Source: Bacteroidota bacterium (GTDB lineage: Bacteria; Bacteroidota; Bacteroidia; Chitinophagales; Chitinophagaceae). From it: DNA of 15,636 nucleotides. Both the position numbers and the translations under genes were made by a program. Below, piece by piece: positions 5,901 to 13,501 of this stretch (within the stretch, counting starts at the first letter, position 1; each line of letters starts with the position of its first letter). The notes below the pieces were generated by a model, which had not been told where the DNA came from, searched no databases, and worked only from the letters and a program-made list of their open reading frames with translations. Where the stretch lies: positions 1 through 15,636 of the forward strand of contig JAFAGR010000004.1 of assembly GCA_023422565.1 (NCBI GenBank), given 5' to 3'.

Positions 5901-6470
5901 TTAATCGCGAAGCTGCCAGCAGTGGCGGCACCTTGGTTCGTAAAGGTCTTTCTCCCCGAGAAGTAATTGAGATTCGTCTGCCACCTTGCGGTAACTGATA
6001 CTTGCAATGTTTCCGCATTTTACACAAATGGCATGGAGCTTTGTAATATAATCGGCCACGGCAAGTAACTGCGGCACCGGGCCGAAGGGCTTTCCCGTAA
6101 AATCCATATCCAGCCCTGCAACCACAACCCGTATCCCCCGGAGCGCAAGCTGTTCACACACATTCACGATGCCTTCATCGAAAAATTGTACTTCGTCTAT
6201 GCCCACCACGTCTACTTGTTGGGCCATTAACAGAATACTTTGAGCATGATCAACCGGTGTGGATTGAATCACGTTCGAATCATGGCTTACCACGTTCAGT
6301 TGGTCGTAACGAATATCAATGGAAGGCTTAAAGATCTCCGTTTTGAGATTTGCGATTTTCGCGCGCTTCAACCTGCGGATCAGTTCTTCGGTTTTTCCGC
6401 TGAACATGCTTCCGCAAATCACTTCTATCCAACCTCTTCTCTCGCCCCTGAAGCCCGGTTCAATAAACAT
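5901..6470 (-). CDS. tdk: Thymidine kinase (type II)
   Basis: A 189-residue cytoplasmic enzyme that phosphorylates thymidine to dTMP with ATP in nucleotide salvage. Motifs in order: P-loop GSMFSGKT (20-27), the Walker-B-like DEVQFF (92-97) whose Glu93 is the expected catalytic base, GLDMDFTGKPFG (119-130), and a zinc lasso with CVKC (Cys149, Cys152) and CRHC (Cys181, Cys184). Length fits the family. It has a well-formed Bacteroidota promoter 49-79 bases upstream of the ATG at 6470 and is followed nine bases later by ccmB. Confidence 0.96.
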   Translation of the reverse strand: MFIEPGFRGERRGWIEVICGSMFSGKTEELIRRLKRAKIANLKTEIFKPSIDIRYDQLNVVSHDSNVIQSTPVDHAQSILLMAQQVDVVGIDEVQFFDEGIVNVCEQLALRGIRVVVAGLDMDFTGKPFGPVPQLLAVADYITKLHAICVKCGNIASISYRKVADESQLLLGEKDLYEPRCRHCWQLRD

Positions 6471-6518
6471 TAAGTAAAAGTTTTAAAAATGTGTTAGTAA
6501 CTTTATCGCTGTCTGCTG

Positions 6519-6549
6519 CAAAGATTATGGTTTATCATCAACGTACAAA
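6519..6549 (-). promoter_or_regulatory. Bacteroidota promoter for tdk-ccmB
   Basis: On the minus strand TTTG (6546-6549), a spacer of exactly 19 bases, then AATCTTTG (6519-6526), seven-for-eight against the fixed and free positions of TAnnTTTG (first base A instead of T). Spacing and sequence fit the Bacteroidota sigma factor consensus well. Predicted 5' untranslated region is about 40 bases. Confidence 0.65.
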
Positions 6550-6591
6550 ACAATTGCGGCGGCCATTTCAGAAGAACGAAAACCGATAGAT

Positions 6592-7329
6592 ATGGAAAGA
6601 GTGGAAACACTCAGTAAAAAGTTAGCGGAACAGTTGGAAGGAAATGCTTCGGTAGATCAACTGTTATTAACTGTACAGATGCTGCATAGTGAATTAGTGC
6701 ATTTGAAGAATATTACACCTGCAGAGAAGCCTGGCAGCACTTCGGCCGCCTTCCAGGTGGCACCTGCTGTGTCTGTGCCGGAAAGGCGAGCCGCCGGCAA
6801 AGATCCGGAAGAAAAGATAGTGGAAGTATTACAGGTTGATGAGGCTGCCCTGGAAGCCGAGCTGGAAGAGATAAAAAAGAATGCAGAAGCACTTAACCAG
6901 ATGAGTGCAGCAAACAAGCCAGCTATCAAATTTGATCCGATGGAGGAGACCCCAACGCTCCTTCAGCATCAGGCGCCGAAACCCCAAGCGTCTTCGGTTC
7001 CGCCTGCCACGATGGCCCGCGAAGAAGAAACTTCGCTTAATGAGAAACTAAAGCAATCAAGAACTGAGCTCAGCGATGCCTTGTCTGAAACTTCAATTAA
7101 AGATTTGAGAAAAGGCATTGGTCTGAACGATCGCTTCCTTTTCATCAACGAACTTTTCCGCGGTGATGAGGTGATGTATGAGAGAAGTATAAAAACGATA
7201 AATGGTTTTGCTATTTATCCCGAAGCGGAGTATTGGATAAAACGGGAATTGAAACTTAAGCTGGGATGGATGGAAAGCAACCCTGTCGTAAAACAGTTTG
7301 ATCAATTGGTGAGAAGGCGCTTTTCCTGA
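6592..7329 (+). CDS. Bacteroidota-specific protein of unknown function, conserved C-terminal domain
   Basis: A 245-residue soluble protein with no signal peptide or membrane helix. Three parts can be seen: an N-terminal helical segment (1-42); a low-complexity Ala/Pro/Glu-rich middle (43-145) with an acidic probable helix at about 72-103; and a compact C-terminal segment (about 150-245) with LRKGIGLNDRFLFINELF, then IKTING, WIKREL, LGW and a terminal LVRRRFS. That C-terminal pattern recurs in hypothetical proteins of many Bacteroidota, as I recall; no function is known to me. ATG at 6592, divergent from tdk. Its last 28 bases overlap the end of waaA on the other strand. Confidence 0.75.
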   Translation: MERVETLSKKLAEQLEGNASVDQLLLTVQMLHSELVHLKNITPAEKPGSTSAAFQVAPAVSVPERRAAGKDPEEKIVEVLQVDEAALEAELEEIKKNAEALNQMSAANKPAIKFDPMEETPTLLQHQAPKPQASSVPPATMAREEETSLNEKLKQSRTELSDALSETSIKDLRKGIGLNDRFLFINELFRGDEVMYERSIKTINGFAIYPEAEYWIKRELKLKLGWMESNPVVKQFDQLVRRRFS

Positions 7330-8531
7330 ATGTAATTCATGATCATTTCCGTTGCGCCCCTGTTTTCCTGAACGTAGCTTCCTGCAAGGCTTCCGGCTCG
7401 CGTTAAAAAAGTTTCCTCTTCAAAAAGATCATCGAGTAGCTTCTCAAGCTCCAATGCATTTTTGATGGAGAAAGCTCCGCCGCGTTCTACCAGCTCACGC
7501 GCTTCCCGAAACTTTTCATAAACCGGCCCAAAAATTACCGGCTTACCATATACAGCGGCTTCAAGAATATTGTGAATACCACTCTCCCGAAAACCTCCGC
7601 CCACGTAGGCAACATCTGCATATTTATACAGCTTGCTGAGCATGCCTATATTGTCGATTATTAAAATGTGTTCAGGCGCAAAGGTGCCTGCAAGTTTTGA
7701 GAACAAGGTTGATGGAGGAAACATCTTTTGTACATACCGGATGTTCGAAGCGTCCACTTCATGCGGCGCAAAAATGAACCTCAATTCAGGATGGCTTCGG
7801 GTATAGTGAACCCATTCGGCATCATCTTCCTCCCATGTACTACCGGCAACGACTACACGATGATTGCCGCAGAACTTTTTTATCAGTTCTATTTCCTCAA
7901 ATTCCGAAGCAATAGCCGCCACACGGTCGAACCGAGTGTCACCCGATACTACTGCGTTTTGGTGAAGATCGTTTTCTTTCAGCAGGTTGAGCGAGTACGC
8001 ATCCTGAACAAAAAGCCGGTTGAAACTTTTTAGAACGGTCTTCCACAGGCTGCCATAGTTTTTGAAAAATGGCTGAGAACTTCTGAAAATCCCTGAAACG
8101 AGAAGCACAGGAATATTTTTTTTACGAAGTGTGTTGAGAAAGAAAAACCAATATTCATATTTAACCCACAGCACGAGTGCCGGATTTATCCGCTCCACGA
8201 AATCTTTTGAAGCTGCTTCTCCATCAAGCGGAAGATACAGAACTGAACCTGCGCCCGGATAATTTTTTCTTATTTCGTATCCGCTTGGTGAGAAGAAAGT
8301 AAGCACTACGGGATAATTGGGATATTCCTTTTTCAATGCTTCTAAAAGTGGCCTGCCTTGTTCAAATTCGCCAAGGCTTGCGCAGTGCATCCAAATTGTC
8401 TTTTGGGCGTAAGCAGGGAGCTGCAACCTTCGGCCTTCGATCCATTTCCTGGCCTTATCACTCCATAAAGAGGCTATGGAAATGGCGGTTCGGTATAAAA
8501 AGAGGAAGATCCGGTAGAAAAGAATGCTCAA
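7302..8531 (-). CDS. waaA: 3-deoxy-D-manno-octulosonic acid (Kdo) transferase
   Basis: A 409-residue GT30-family glycosyltransferase that adds Kdo to the lipid A precursor at the inner membrane, an essential step of lipopolysaccharide core assembly. An N-terminal hydrophobic anchor (about 3-21) precedes WMHCASLGEFEQGRP (48-61), where Glu55 is the expected catalytic base. VKYEYW (123-128), GDTRFDR, and the nucleotide-binding AYVGGGF ... GIHNILEAA ... GKPVIFGP region complete the family pattern. The start is a TTG at 8531: an in-frame stop lies shortly upstream, the first internal ATG (residue 48) would remove the anchor, and a matching promoter ends 17 bases before the TTG. It is divergent from the nucleotide-sugar operon. 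Confidence 0.93.
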   Translation of the reverse strand: MSILFYRIFLFLYRTAISIASLWSDKARKWIEGRRLQLPAYAQKTIWMHCASLGEFEQGRPLLEALKKEYPNYPVVLTFFSPSGYEIRKNYPGAGSVLYLPLDGEAASKDFVERINPALVLWVKYEYWFFFLNTLRKKNIPVLLVSGIFRSSQPFFKNYGSLWKTVLKSFNRLFVQDAYSLNLLKENDLHQNAVVSGDTRFDRVAAIASEFEEIELIKKFCGNHRVVVAGSTWEEDDAEWVHYTRSHPELRFIFAPHEVDASNIRYVQKMFPPSTLFSKLAGTFAPEHILIIDNIGMLSKLYKYADVAYVGGGFRESGIHNILEAAVYGKPVIFGPVYEKFREARELVERGGAFSIKNALELEKLLDDLFEEETFLTRAGSLAGSYVQENRGATEMIMNYIQEKRLLTN

Positions 8532-8547
8532 ATGCAGAAGATTTGCT

Positions 8548-8579
8548 CAAAAATAGCACCTGAAAAGGGTTTTTTCAAT
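8548..8579 (-). promoter_or_regulatory. Bacteroidota promoter for waaA
   Basis: On the minus strand ATTG (8576-8579), a 20-base spacer, then TATTTTTG (8548-8555), an exact TAnnTTTG -7 element. Predicted transcription start is about ten bases upstream of the waaA TTG at 8531, which supports that start codon and implies a very short leader. Confidence 0.65.
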
Positions 8580-8615
8580 TTATGCGCGTGGGCAGGAAGT
8601 AGCCGGTCAATATAT

Positions 8616-8623
8616 TATCTTTG
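8616..8623 (+). promoter_or_regulatory. -7 promoter element of the nucleotide-sugar operon
   Basis: TATCTTTG is an exact TAnnTTTG element, followed by CGCC, a context often seen at Bacteroidota starts. No clear TTTG -33 box lies 19-21 bases upstream. Its last three bases are the TTG that would otherwise extend the aminotransferase frame, which argues for the ATG at 8645 as the true start and a leader of about 15 bases. Confidence 0.55.
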
Positions 8624-8644
8624 CGCCGCTTAAATTATGCGCCA

Positions 8645-9775
8645 ATGAGGCCATTACAAATGGTAGATACTAAAACCCAGTATCATAAAATAAAGTCTGA
8701 AGTAGATGCCGCAGTAATAGCTGTGATGGAGAGCTCCCAATTTATCGGAGGAAAGGTAGTTGCAGATTTTGCCCTTAACCTGGCTGCATATCATAATGTT
8801 AAACATGTTATTCCCTGCGCTAACGGTACGGATGCGCTGCAGATCGCATTGATGGCATTGGGACTGAAGCCTGGCGATGAAGTGATAACTCCTTCCTTCA
8901 CTTATATTGCCACGGTTGAAGTTGCCGCGCTTTTAAATTTGAAGCCTGTTTTTGTAGATGTAAATAAGGATACATTTTGTATTGAGCCGGTTGAGATCGA
9001 GAAGGCCATTACGCCAAAAACAAAGGCGATTGTTCCTGTACACCTATACGGGCATGCTGCAAACATGGAAGCAATAATGGAAGTAGCGGCCAGGCATAAT
9101 TTGTTTGTGATTGAAGATAATGCGCAGGCTATCGGTAACGCATACACGTTTTCAGACGGAACCGTTAAAAAGACAGGCACCATAGGGCATATCGGCTGTA
9201 CTTCCTTCTATCCTTCAAAAAATTTAGGCGCCTTTGGTGATGGTGGTGCAATGATGACCAACGATGATGATCTTGCAGCAAAACTCGCTATGATTGCTTC
9301 CCATGGACAGAGCCGCCGGTATTACCACGATGTGGTTGGCTGTAACAGCCGCCTTGATGCCATTCAGGCCGCTATATTAGATATTAAATTAAAATACCTG
9401 GATAATTATAATAAAGCAAGAAGGGAAGCCGCTGATGTGTACGACAAGGCCTTCGCGAATAATGATAGGATCACTACGCCTCATCGCGCAGCAAATAATA
9501 CCCATGTTTTCCATCAGTACACCCTTGTGTTAAACGGGGTTGATAGAGACGAGCTTCACAATTTTCTTGGAGAGAAAGGAATACCGTCAATGATCTATTA
9601 TCCGGTGCCCGCTCATCGGCAGAAAATGCTCGAAGAATTCGGCGGCAAAGATTTCGTTTTGCCGGTTACAGACTGGCTTACAGAGCGGGTAATATCTCTG
9701 CCAATTCATACTGAACTGGATAAGGAACAACAACAATTTATTATCGACCATGTTTTACAATTTGTAAACAGGTAA
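8645..9775 (+). CDS. DegT/DnrJ/EryC1 family sugar aminotransferase
   Basis: A 376-residue PLP-dependent aminotransferase acting on a keto nucleotide sugar, of the DegT/WbpE/FdtB/VioA group. The PLP lysine is Lys192 in SFYPSKNLGAFGDGG, Asp158 in IEDNAQA binds the pyridine nitrogen, and ANGTDALQ (about 60-67) forms part of the phosphate pocket. It would make an amino sugar in the cytoplasm for a surface glycan. The sequence does not fix the substrate; the FYPSKNLG motif fits both 3-amino (WbpE/FdtB-like) and 4-amino types. Start at ATG 8645 (MRPLQMVD, typical of the family); the upstream TTG at 8621 falls inside the -7 element. First gene of the operon, 17 bases before ugd. Confidence 0.93.
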   Translation: MRPLQMVDTKTQYHKIKSEVDAAVIAVMESSQFIGGKVVADFALNLAAYHNVKHVIPCANGTDALQIALMALGLKPGDEVITPSFTYIATVEVAALLNLKPVFVDVNKDTFCIEPVEIEKAITPKTKAIVPVHLYGHAANMEAIMEVAARHNLFVIEDNAQAIGNAYTFSDGTVKKTGTIGHIGCTSFYPSKNLGAFGDGGAMMTNDDDLAAKLAMIASHGQSRRYYHDVVGCNSRLDAIQAAILDIKLKYLDNYNKARREAADVYDKAFANNDRITTPHRAANNTHVFHQYTLVLNGVDRDELHNFLGEKGIPSMIYYPVPAHRQKMLEEFGGKDFVLPVTDWLTERVISLPIHTELDKEQQQFIIDHVLQFVNR

Positions 9776-9792
9776 TTCAAACAGACCCATTT

Positions 9793-11163
9793 ATGAAAAT
9801 AGCTGTTATAGGAACCGGTTATGTTGGATTGGTAACAGGAACTTGTTTCGCTGAAACAGGTAATACGGTTACCTGTGTAGATATTGACGCATCAAAAGTT
9901 GAGAAACTTTCCAATGGAGTGATCACTATTTATGAACCGGGGCTTGAAAAATTGTTTTTAAGAAACCTTAAAGAAGGCCGGCTTGATTTTACCACTTCAC
10001 TTGGTGATGCAGTTAAGGATGCGGAGATAATTTTCCTTGCCTTGCCCACACCTCCCGGTGAAGACGGGAGCGCAGACCTTAAATATATTCTTGGAGTTGC
10101 AGCAGAGTTAGGAAAGCTTATTAAACCGGGCGATTACACAGTGATCGTAGATAAGAGCACCGTGCCCGTGGGAACTGCCGAAAAGGTGAGATCAGCTATT
10201 TTAGCCACAGCCGATGCAGAAATCAGCGAATCATTTGACGTGGTGAGCAATCCTGAATTTTTGCGCGAAGGCGTTGCGGTAGACGATTTTATGAAACCTG
10301 ACCGCGTAGTGATCGGCACCTCGTCAGAAAAGGCCATTAAAATAATGAATGAGCTTTATGCGCCTTTTGTCCGGCAGGGCAATCCCATTATTTTTATGGA
10401 TGAACGTTCAGCAGAACTTACTAAGTATGCCGCTAATTCTTTTCTTGCCGTTAAGATCAGCTTTATGAACGAGATCGCGCAGTTATGCGAAAGATTAGGT
10501 GCCGATGTGGACATGGTGCGCAAGGGCATCGGCAGCGACGAAAGGATTGGAAGACGTTTTCTTTTCCCTGGCATAGGTTACGGAGGGTCATGCTTCCCCA
10601 AAGATGTGCAGGCATTGAACCGCTCGGCGGGAGAGGTGGATTATGATTTTCGTATACTCGATGCCGTTATGAAGGTGAACGAAATGCAAAAACTTCACCT
10701 GCTTCCCAAGGTGAAGCAATTTTTCAATAATGATTTAAAAGGCCGGCATTTCGCACTTTGGGGATTAAGCTTTAAACCGAATACAGACGATATACGTGAA
10801 GCTCCCGCTCTTTCTATTGTAGAAGAATTATTAAAAGAAGGAGCAACAGTTGCAGCCTTTGATCCGGAGGCAATGAAAAATACACGCAACCAGATCGGGG
10901 AGAAGATCGAATTTTCAAATACGCAATACGACGCTCTTGAAAACGCGGATGCATTAATAATCGCTACAGAGTGGAATGAATTCAGAACTCCTGATTTTTC
11001 GCGTATTGCTTCAACATTAAAAAACAAGGTGATCTTTGACGGAAGAAATCTTTTTGACCTGGGCCAGATCGAATCGCTGGGCTTTCATTATGAGAGTGTA
11101 GGAAGAAGAAAGATTGAAATGCCGGATATGAAGGTATCCGCTCCATCTGCATTTCAAATATAA
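9793..11163 (+). CDS. ugd: UDP-glucose 6-dehydrogenase
   Basis: A 456-residue enzyme that oxidises UDP-glucose to UDP-glucuronate with two NAD. N-terminal Rossmann GTGYVGLVTG (7-16), LPTPP (84-88), NPEFLREG (153-160), catalytic-site lysine in ELTKYAANSFLA (Lys211) and the nucleophilic cysteine in GIGYGGSCFPKD (Cys267). WGLSFKPNTDDIREAP marks the C-terminal UDP-binding domain. This is the UDP-glucose type rather than the UDP-HexNAc type, as shown by the GGSCFPKD motif. The next gene, five bases on, uses its product, giving a UDP-GlcA to UDP-xylose route. Confidence 0.96.
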   Translation: MKIAVIGTGYVGLVTGTCFAETGNTVTCVDIDASKVEKLSNGVITIYEPGLEKLFLRNLKEGRLDFTTSLGDAVKDAEIIFLALPTPPGEDGSADLKYILGVAAELGKLIKPGDYTVIVDKSTVPVGTAEKVRSAILATADAEISESFDVVSNPEFLREGVAVDDFMKPDRVVIGTSSEKAIKIMNELYAPFVRQGNPIIFMDERSAELTKYAANSFLAVKISFMNEIAQLCERLGADVDMVRKGIGSDERIGRRFLFPGIGYGGSCFPKDVQALNRSAGEVDYDFRILDAVMKVNEMQKLHLLPKVKQFFNNDLKGRHFALWGLSFKPNTDDIREAPALSIVEELLKEGATVAAFDPEAMKNTRNQIGEKIEFSNTQYDALENADALIIATEWNEFRTPDFSRIASTLKNKVIFDGRNLFDLGQIESLGFHYESVGRRKIEMPDMKVSAPSAFQI

Positions 11164-11168
11164 TTGCC

Positions 11169-12149
11169 GTGAAGAAACGAATTTTGATTACCGGGGCCGC
11201 CGGCTTTCTTGGATCTCATCTTTGTGATCGATTTATAAGTGAAGGCTATCACGTGATTGGGATGGATAACCTGATCACGGGGGATCTGAAGAATATTGAA
11301 CATCTTTTTCCTCTTCCCGAGTTTGAATTTTATCACCATGATGTTTCAAAATTTATTCACGTTCCCGGCAAGCTTGATTACATTTTACATTTTGCATCGC
11401 CCGCCAGCCCCATAGATTATTTAAAGATCCCTATTCAAACATTAAAGGTCGGTTCCCTAGGCACGCACAATTGCCTTGGGCTTGCTCTTGCTAAAGGCGC
11501 CCGAATTCTGGTGGCTAGCACCAGCGAGGTATATGGTGACCCTCTTGTTCATCCGCAAAATGAAAACTACTGGGGAAATGTTAACCCCGTAGGACCCCGC
11601 GGAGTTTATGATGAGGCGAAAAGATTTCAGGAAGCCATAACCATGGCATACCATACTTTCCATAAAGTGGAAACGAGAATTGTGAGAATATTTAACACCT
11701 ATGGGCCAAGGATGCGGTTAAATGACGGTCGCGCATTGCCGGCCTTTATCGGCCAGGCATTGAGAGGCGAGGACCTTACGGTTTTTGGAGACGGCAGCCA
11801 AACAAGAAGCTTTTGTTATGTAGATGATCTGGTGGATGGAATTTACCGTCTTCTGATGAGTGATCACTCGCTTCCGGTTAACATCGGTAACCCGGACGAA
11901 ATATCATTGCTGGATTTTGCGAAAGAGATAATCAACCTTACCGGCACAGCGCAAAAAATAGTATTTAAGCCCTTGCCGGTTGATGATCCGAAACAGCGTC
12001 AGCCAGACATTGCAAAAGCAAAGGAATTGCTTAACTGGCAGCCGACAGTCAGCCGTGCAGAAGGATTGAAACGCACTTATGAATATTTCAGAACACTTCC
12101 CAGGGAAGAGCTGGTAAAATTGCCAAAGGAGTTTAAGAAATCAATATAA
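11169..12149 (+). CDS. uxs: UDP-glucuronate decarboxylase (UDP-xylose synthase)
   Basis: A 326-residue extended short-chain dehydrogenase that decarboxylates UDP-glucuronate to UDP-xylose with bound NAD. Rossmann GAAGFLGSH (9-17), HFASPASPIDY (74-84), STSEVYGDP (117-125, with Glu120 in the catalytic position), the YDEAK pair (Tyr147, Lys151), and FNTYGPRMRLNDGR, all typical of UXS. The start is a GTG at 11169, five bases after ugd. UXS fits better than a plain UDP-glucose epimerase or the ArnA decarboxylase, given ASPASPxxY and SEVYGDP. Product: xylose donor for a surface glycan, or a feed for UDP-arabinose. Confidence 0.93.
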   Translation: MKKRILITGAAGFLGSHLCDRFISEGYHVIGMDNLITGDLKNIEHLFPLPEFEFYHHDVSKFIHVPGKLDYILHFASPASPIDYLKIPIQTLKVGSLGTHNCLGLALAKGARILVASTSEVYGDPLVHPQNENYWGNVNPVGPRGVYDEAKRFQEAITMAYHTFHKVETRIVRIFNTYGPRMRLNDGRALPAFIGQALRGEDLTVFGDGSQTRSFCYVDDLVDGIYRLLMSDHSLPVNIGNPDEISLLDFAKEIINLTGTAQKIVFKPLPVDDPKQRQPDIAKAKELLNWQPTVSRAEGLKRTYEYFRTLPREELVKLPKEFKKSI

Positions 12150-12168
12150 AAACATATCAGAAATTAAA

Positions 12169-13467
12169 ATGAAGAATTTGTACGAAAGTTTGCTAAGCAA
12201 AGACGCTGAACTTGCAGTGATAGGGCTTGGCTACGTGGGCTTGCCAATTGCGCTGGAGTTTGCGAAGAAGATAAAAGTGATAGGCTTCGACATTAACGCT
12301 GAGCGTGTAGAGATGATGAAGCAGGGAATCGACCCAAGCCAGGAGTTGGAAAAAGAAGCATTTGATGGCTGCGACATCACATTTACAAATGATCTTGAAG
12401 TTTTAAAGCGCGCTAAATTTTACATTGTCGCGGTGCCCACACCGGTTGACGAACATAATGTTCCGGATCTTGTACCTGTTCAGAAGGCAAGTGAAACGAT
12501 AGGCAAGGTGCTGAAGAAAGGGGATTATGTTGTCTTTGAGAGTACGGTGTATCCGGGGTGTACTGAAGAAGACTGTGTTCCCATTATTGAAAAGTTTTCC
12601 GGTTTAAAAATGGTTACAGATTATAAGATCGGTTACTCTCCGGAAAGAATTAATCCGGGAGACAAGGAGCATACCATCACTACCATTATTAAAGTAGTAA
12701 GTGGCTGTGATGAAGAAAGCCTGGATATAATTGCAAAAGTATATGAGCTTGTGGTGAAGGCGGGCGTACATCGCGCATCGTCAATTAAAGTTGCCGAAGC
12801 AGCAAAGATCATCGAGAACACGCAACGTGATCTGAATATTGCATTGATGAATGAACTGTCTATCATTTTTGACAGGATGGACATAAATACTTTTGAGGTA
12901 CTTGAAGCAGCAGGAACTAAATGGAACTTCCTTAAGTTTCAGCCGGGGCTTGTTGGCGGGCATTGCATCGGGGTTGATCCGTATTATCTCACCTATAAGT
13001 CCAACCAGCTTGGTTATGACAGCCAGGTGATACTTGCCGGGAGGAATATTAATGATGGTATGTCTGGCTACGTAGCAAAGAAAGTGATCCAGTATATAAT
13101 TCAGCATAACGGTAACGTAAAGGATGCACGTGTTCTGGTTATGGGCGCTACGTTTAAAGAAAACGTGAGCGATATCCGAAATTCAAAGGTGGCGGATGTA
13201 GTGAAAGAATTAAAGTCGTATTCATTAAATGTGGATGTGGTAGATCCGCATGCATCAAGTGAAGAAGTTCACCATGAGTATGGGTTTGAGCTGGCCGATG
13301 CCACCGGAAAAGATTATGATGCCGTGATAGTAACTGTTCCACATGCAGCTTACAGAGGCTACGATGATAATTATTTTGCAGGCATAACCAAGCCTCATGC
13401 ACTTGTTGCAGACCTTAAGGGAACTTATCGCGGAAAGATCACTTCGCGCGGATACTGGAGTTTATAA
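12169..13467 (+). CDS. tviB: UDP-N-acetylhexosamine 6-dehydrogenase (TviB/WbpA/WbpO type)
   Basis: A 432-residue nucleotide-sugar dehydrogenase that oxidises the C6 of UDP-GlcNAc or UDP-GalNAc to the uronic acid, using NAD. Rossmann GLGYVGLP (19-26), VAVPTPVD (87-94), ESTVYPGCTEE (124-134), YSPERINPGD, Lys213 in VAEAAKIIENTQRD, and the catalytic Cys266 in GLVGGHCIGVDPYYL. GGHCIGVDPYYL is the UDP-HexNAc-dehydrogenase form and differs from the GGSCFPKD form two genes upstream, so this is not a second ugd. With the next gene it mirrors the TviB-TviC (Vi antigen) and WbpO-WbpP pairs, which lead to UDP-GalNAcA. Exact substrate unproven. 19 bases after uxs. Confidence 0.92.
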   Translation: MKNLYESLLSKDAELAVIGLGYVGLPIALEFAKKIKVIGFDINAERVEMMKQGIDPSQELEKEAFDGCDITFTNDLEVLKRAKFYIVAVPTPVDEHNVPDLVPVQKASETIGKVLKKGDYVVFESTVYPGCTEEDCVPIIEKFSGLKMVTDYKIGYSPERINPGDKEHTITTIIKVVSGCDEESLDIIAKVYELVVKAGVHRASSIKVAEAAKIIENTQRDLNIALMNELSIIFDRMDINTFEVLEAAGTKWNFLKFQPGLVGGHCIGVDPYYLTYKSNQLGYDSQVILAGRNINDGMSGYVAKKVIQYIIQHNGNVKDARVLVMGATFKENVSDIRNSKVADVVKELKSYSLNVDVVDPHASSEEVHHEYGFELADATGKDYDAVIVTVPHAAYRGYDDNYFAGITKPHALVADLKGTYRGKITSRGYWSL

Positions 13468-13501
13468 GTTATTGCCAAAGAAAATTAAAGAGAAGAAAAT
13501 A

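Noticed and set aside
8621..8644. TTG start for the DegT aminotransferase
   Set aside because: The TTG is the end of the TATCTTTG -7 element, so it lies upstream of the predicted transcription start; MRPLQMVD from the ATG at 8645 is the usual family N-terminus.
9793..13467. Gene duplication of ugd (two UDP-sugar dehydrogenases in one operon)
   Set aside because: The catalytic motifs differ (GGSCFPKD versus GGHCIGVDPYYL), which marks two separate families with different substrates rather than a recent duplication.
13397..13501. ATG at 13397 as start of the TviC/WbpP-type epimerase
   Set aside because: It lies 71 bases inside the preceding dehydrogenase gene and the 35 extra residues do not resemble the family; the ATG at 13502 gives a normal length.
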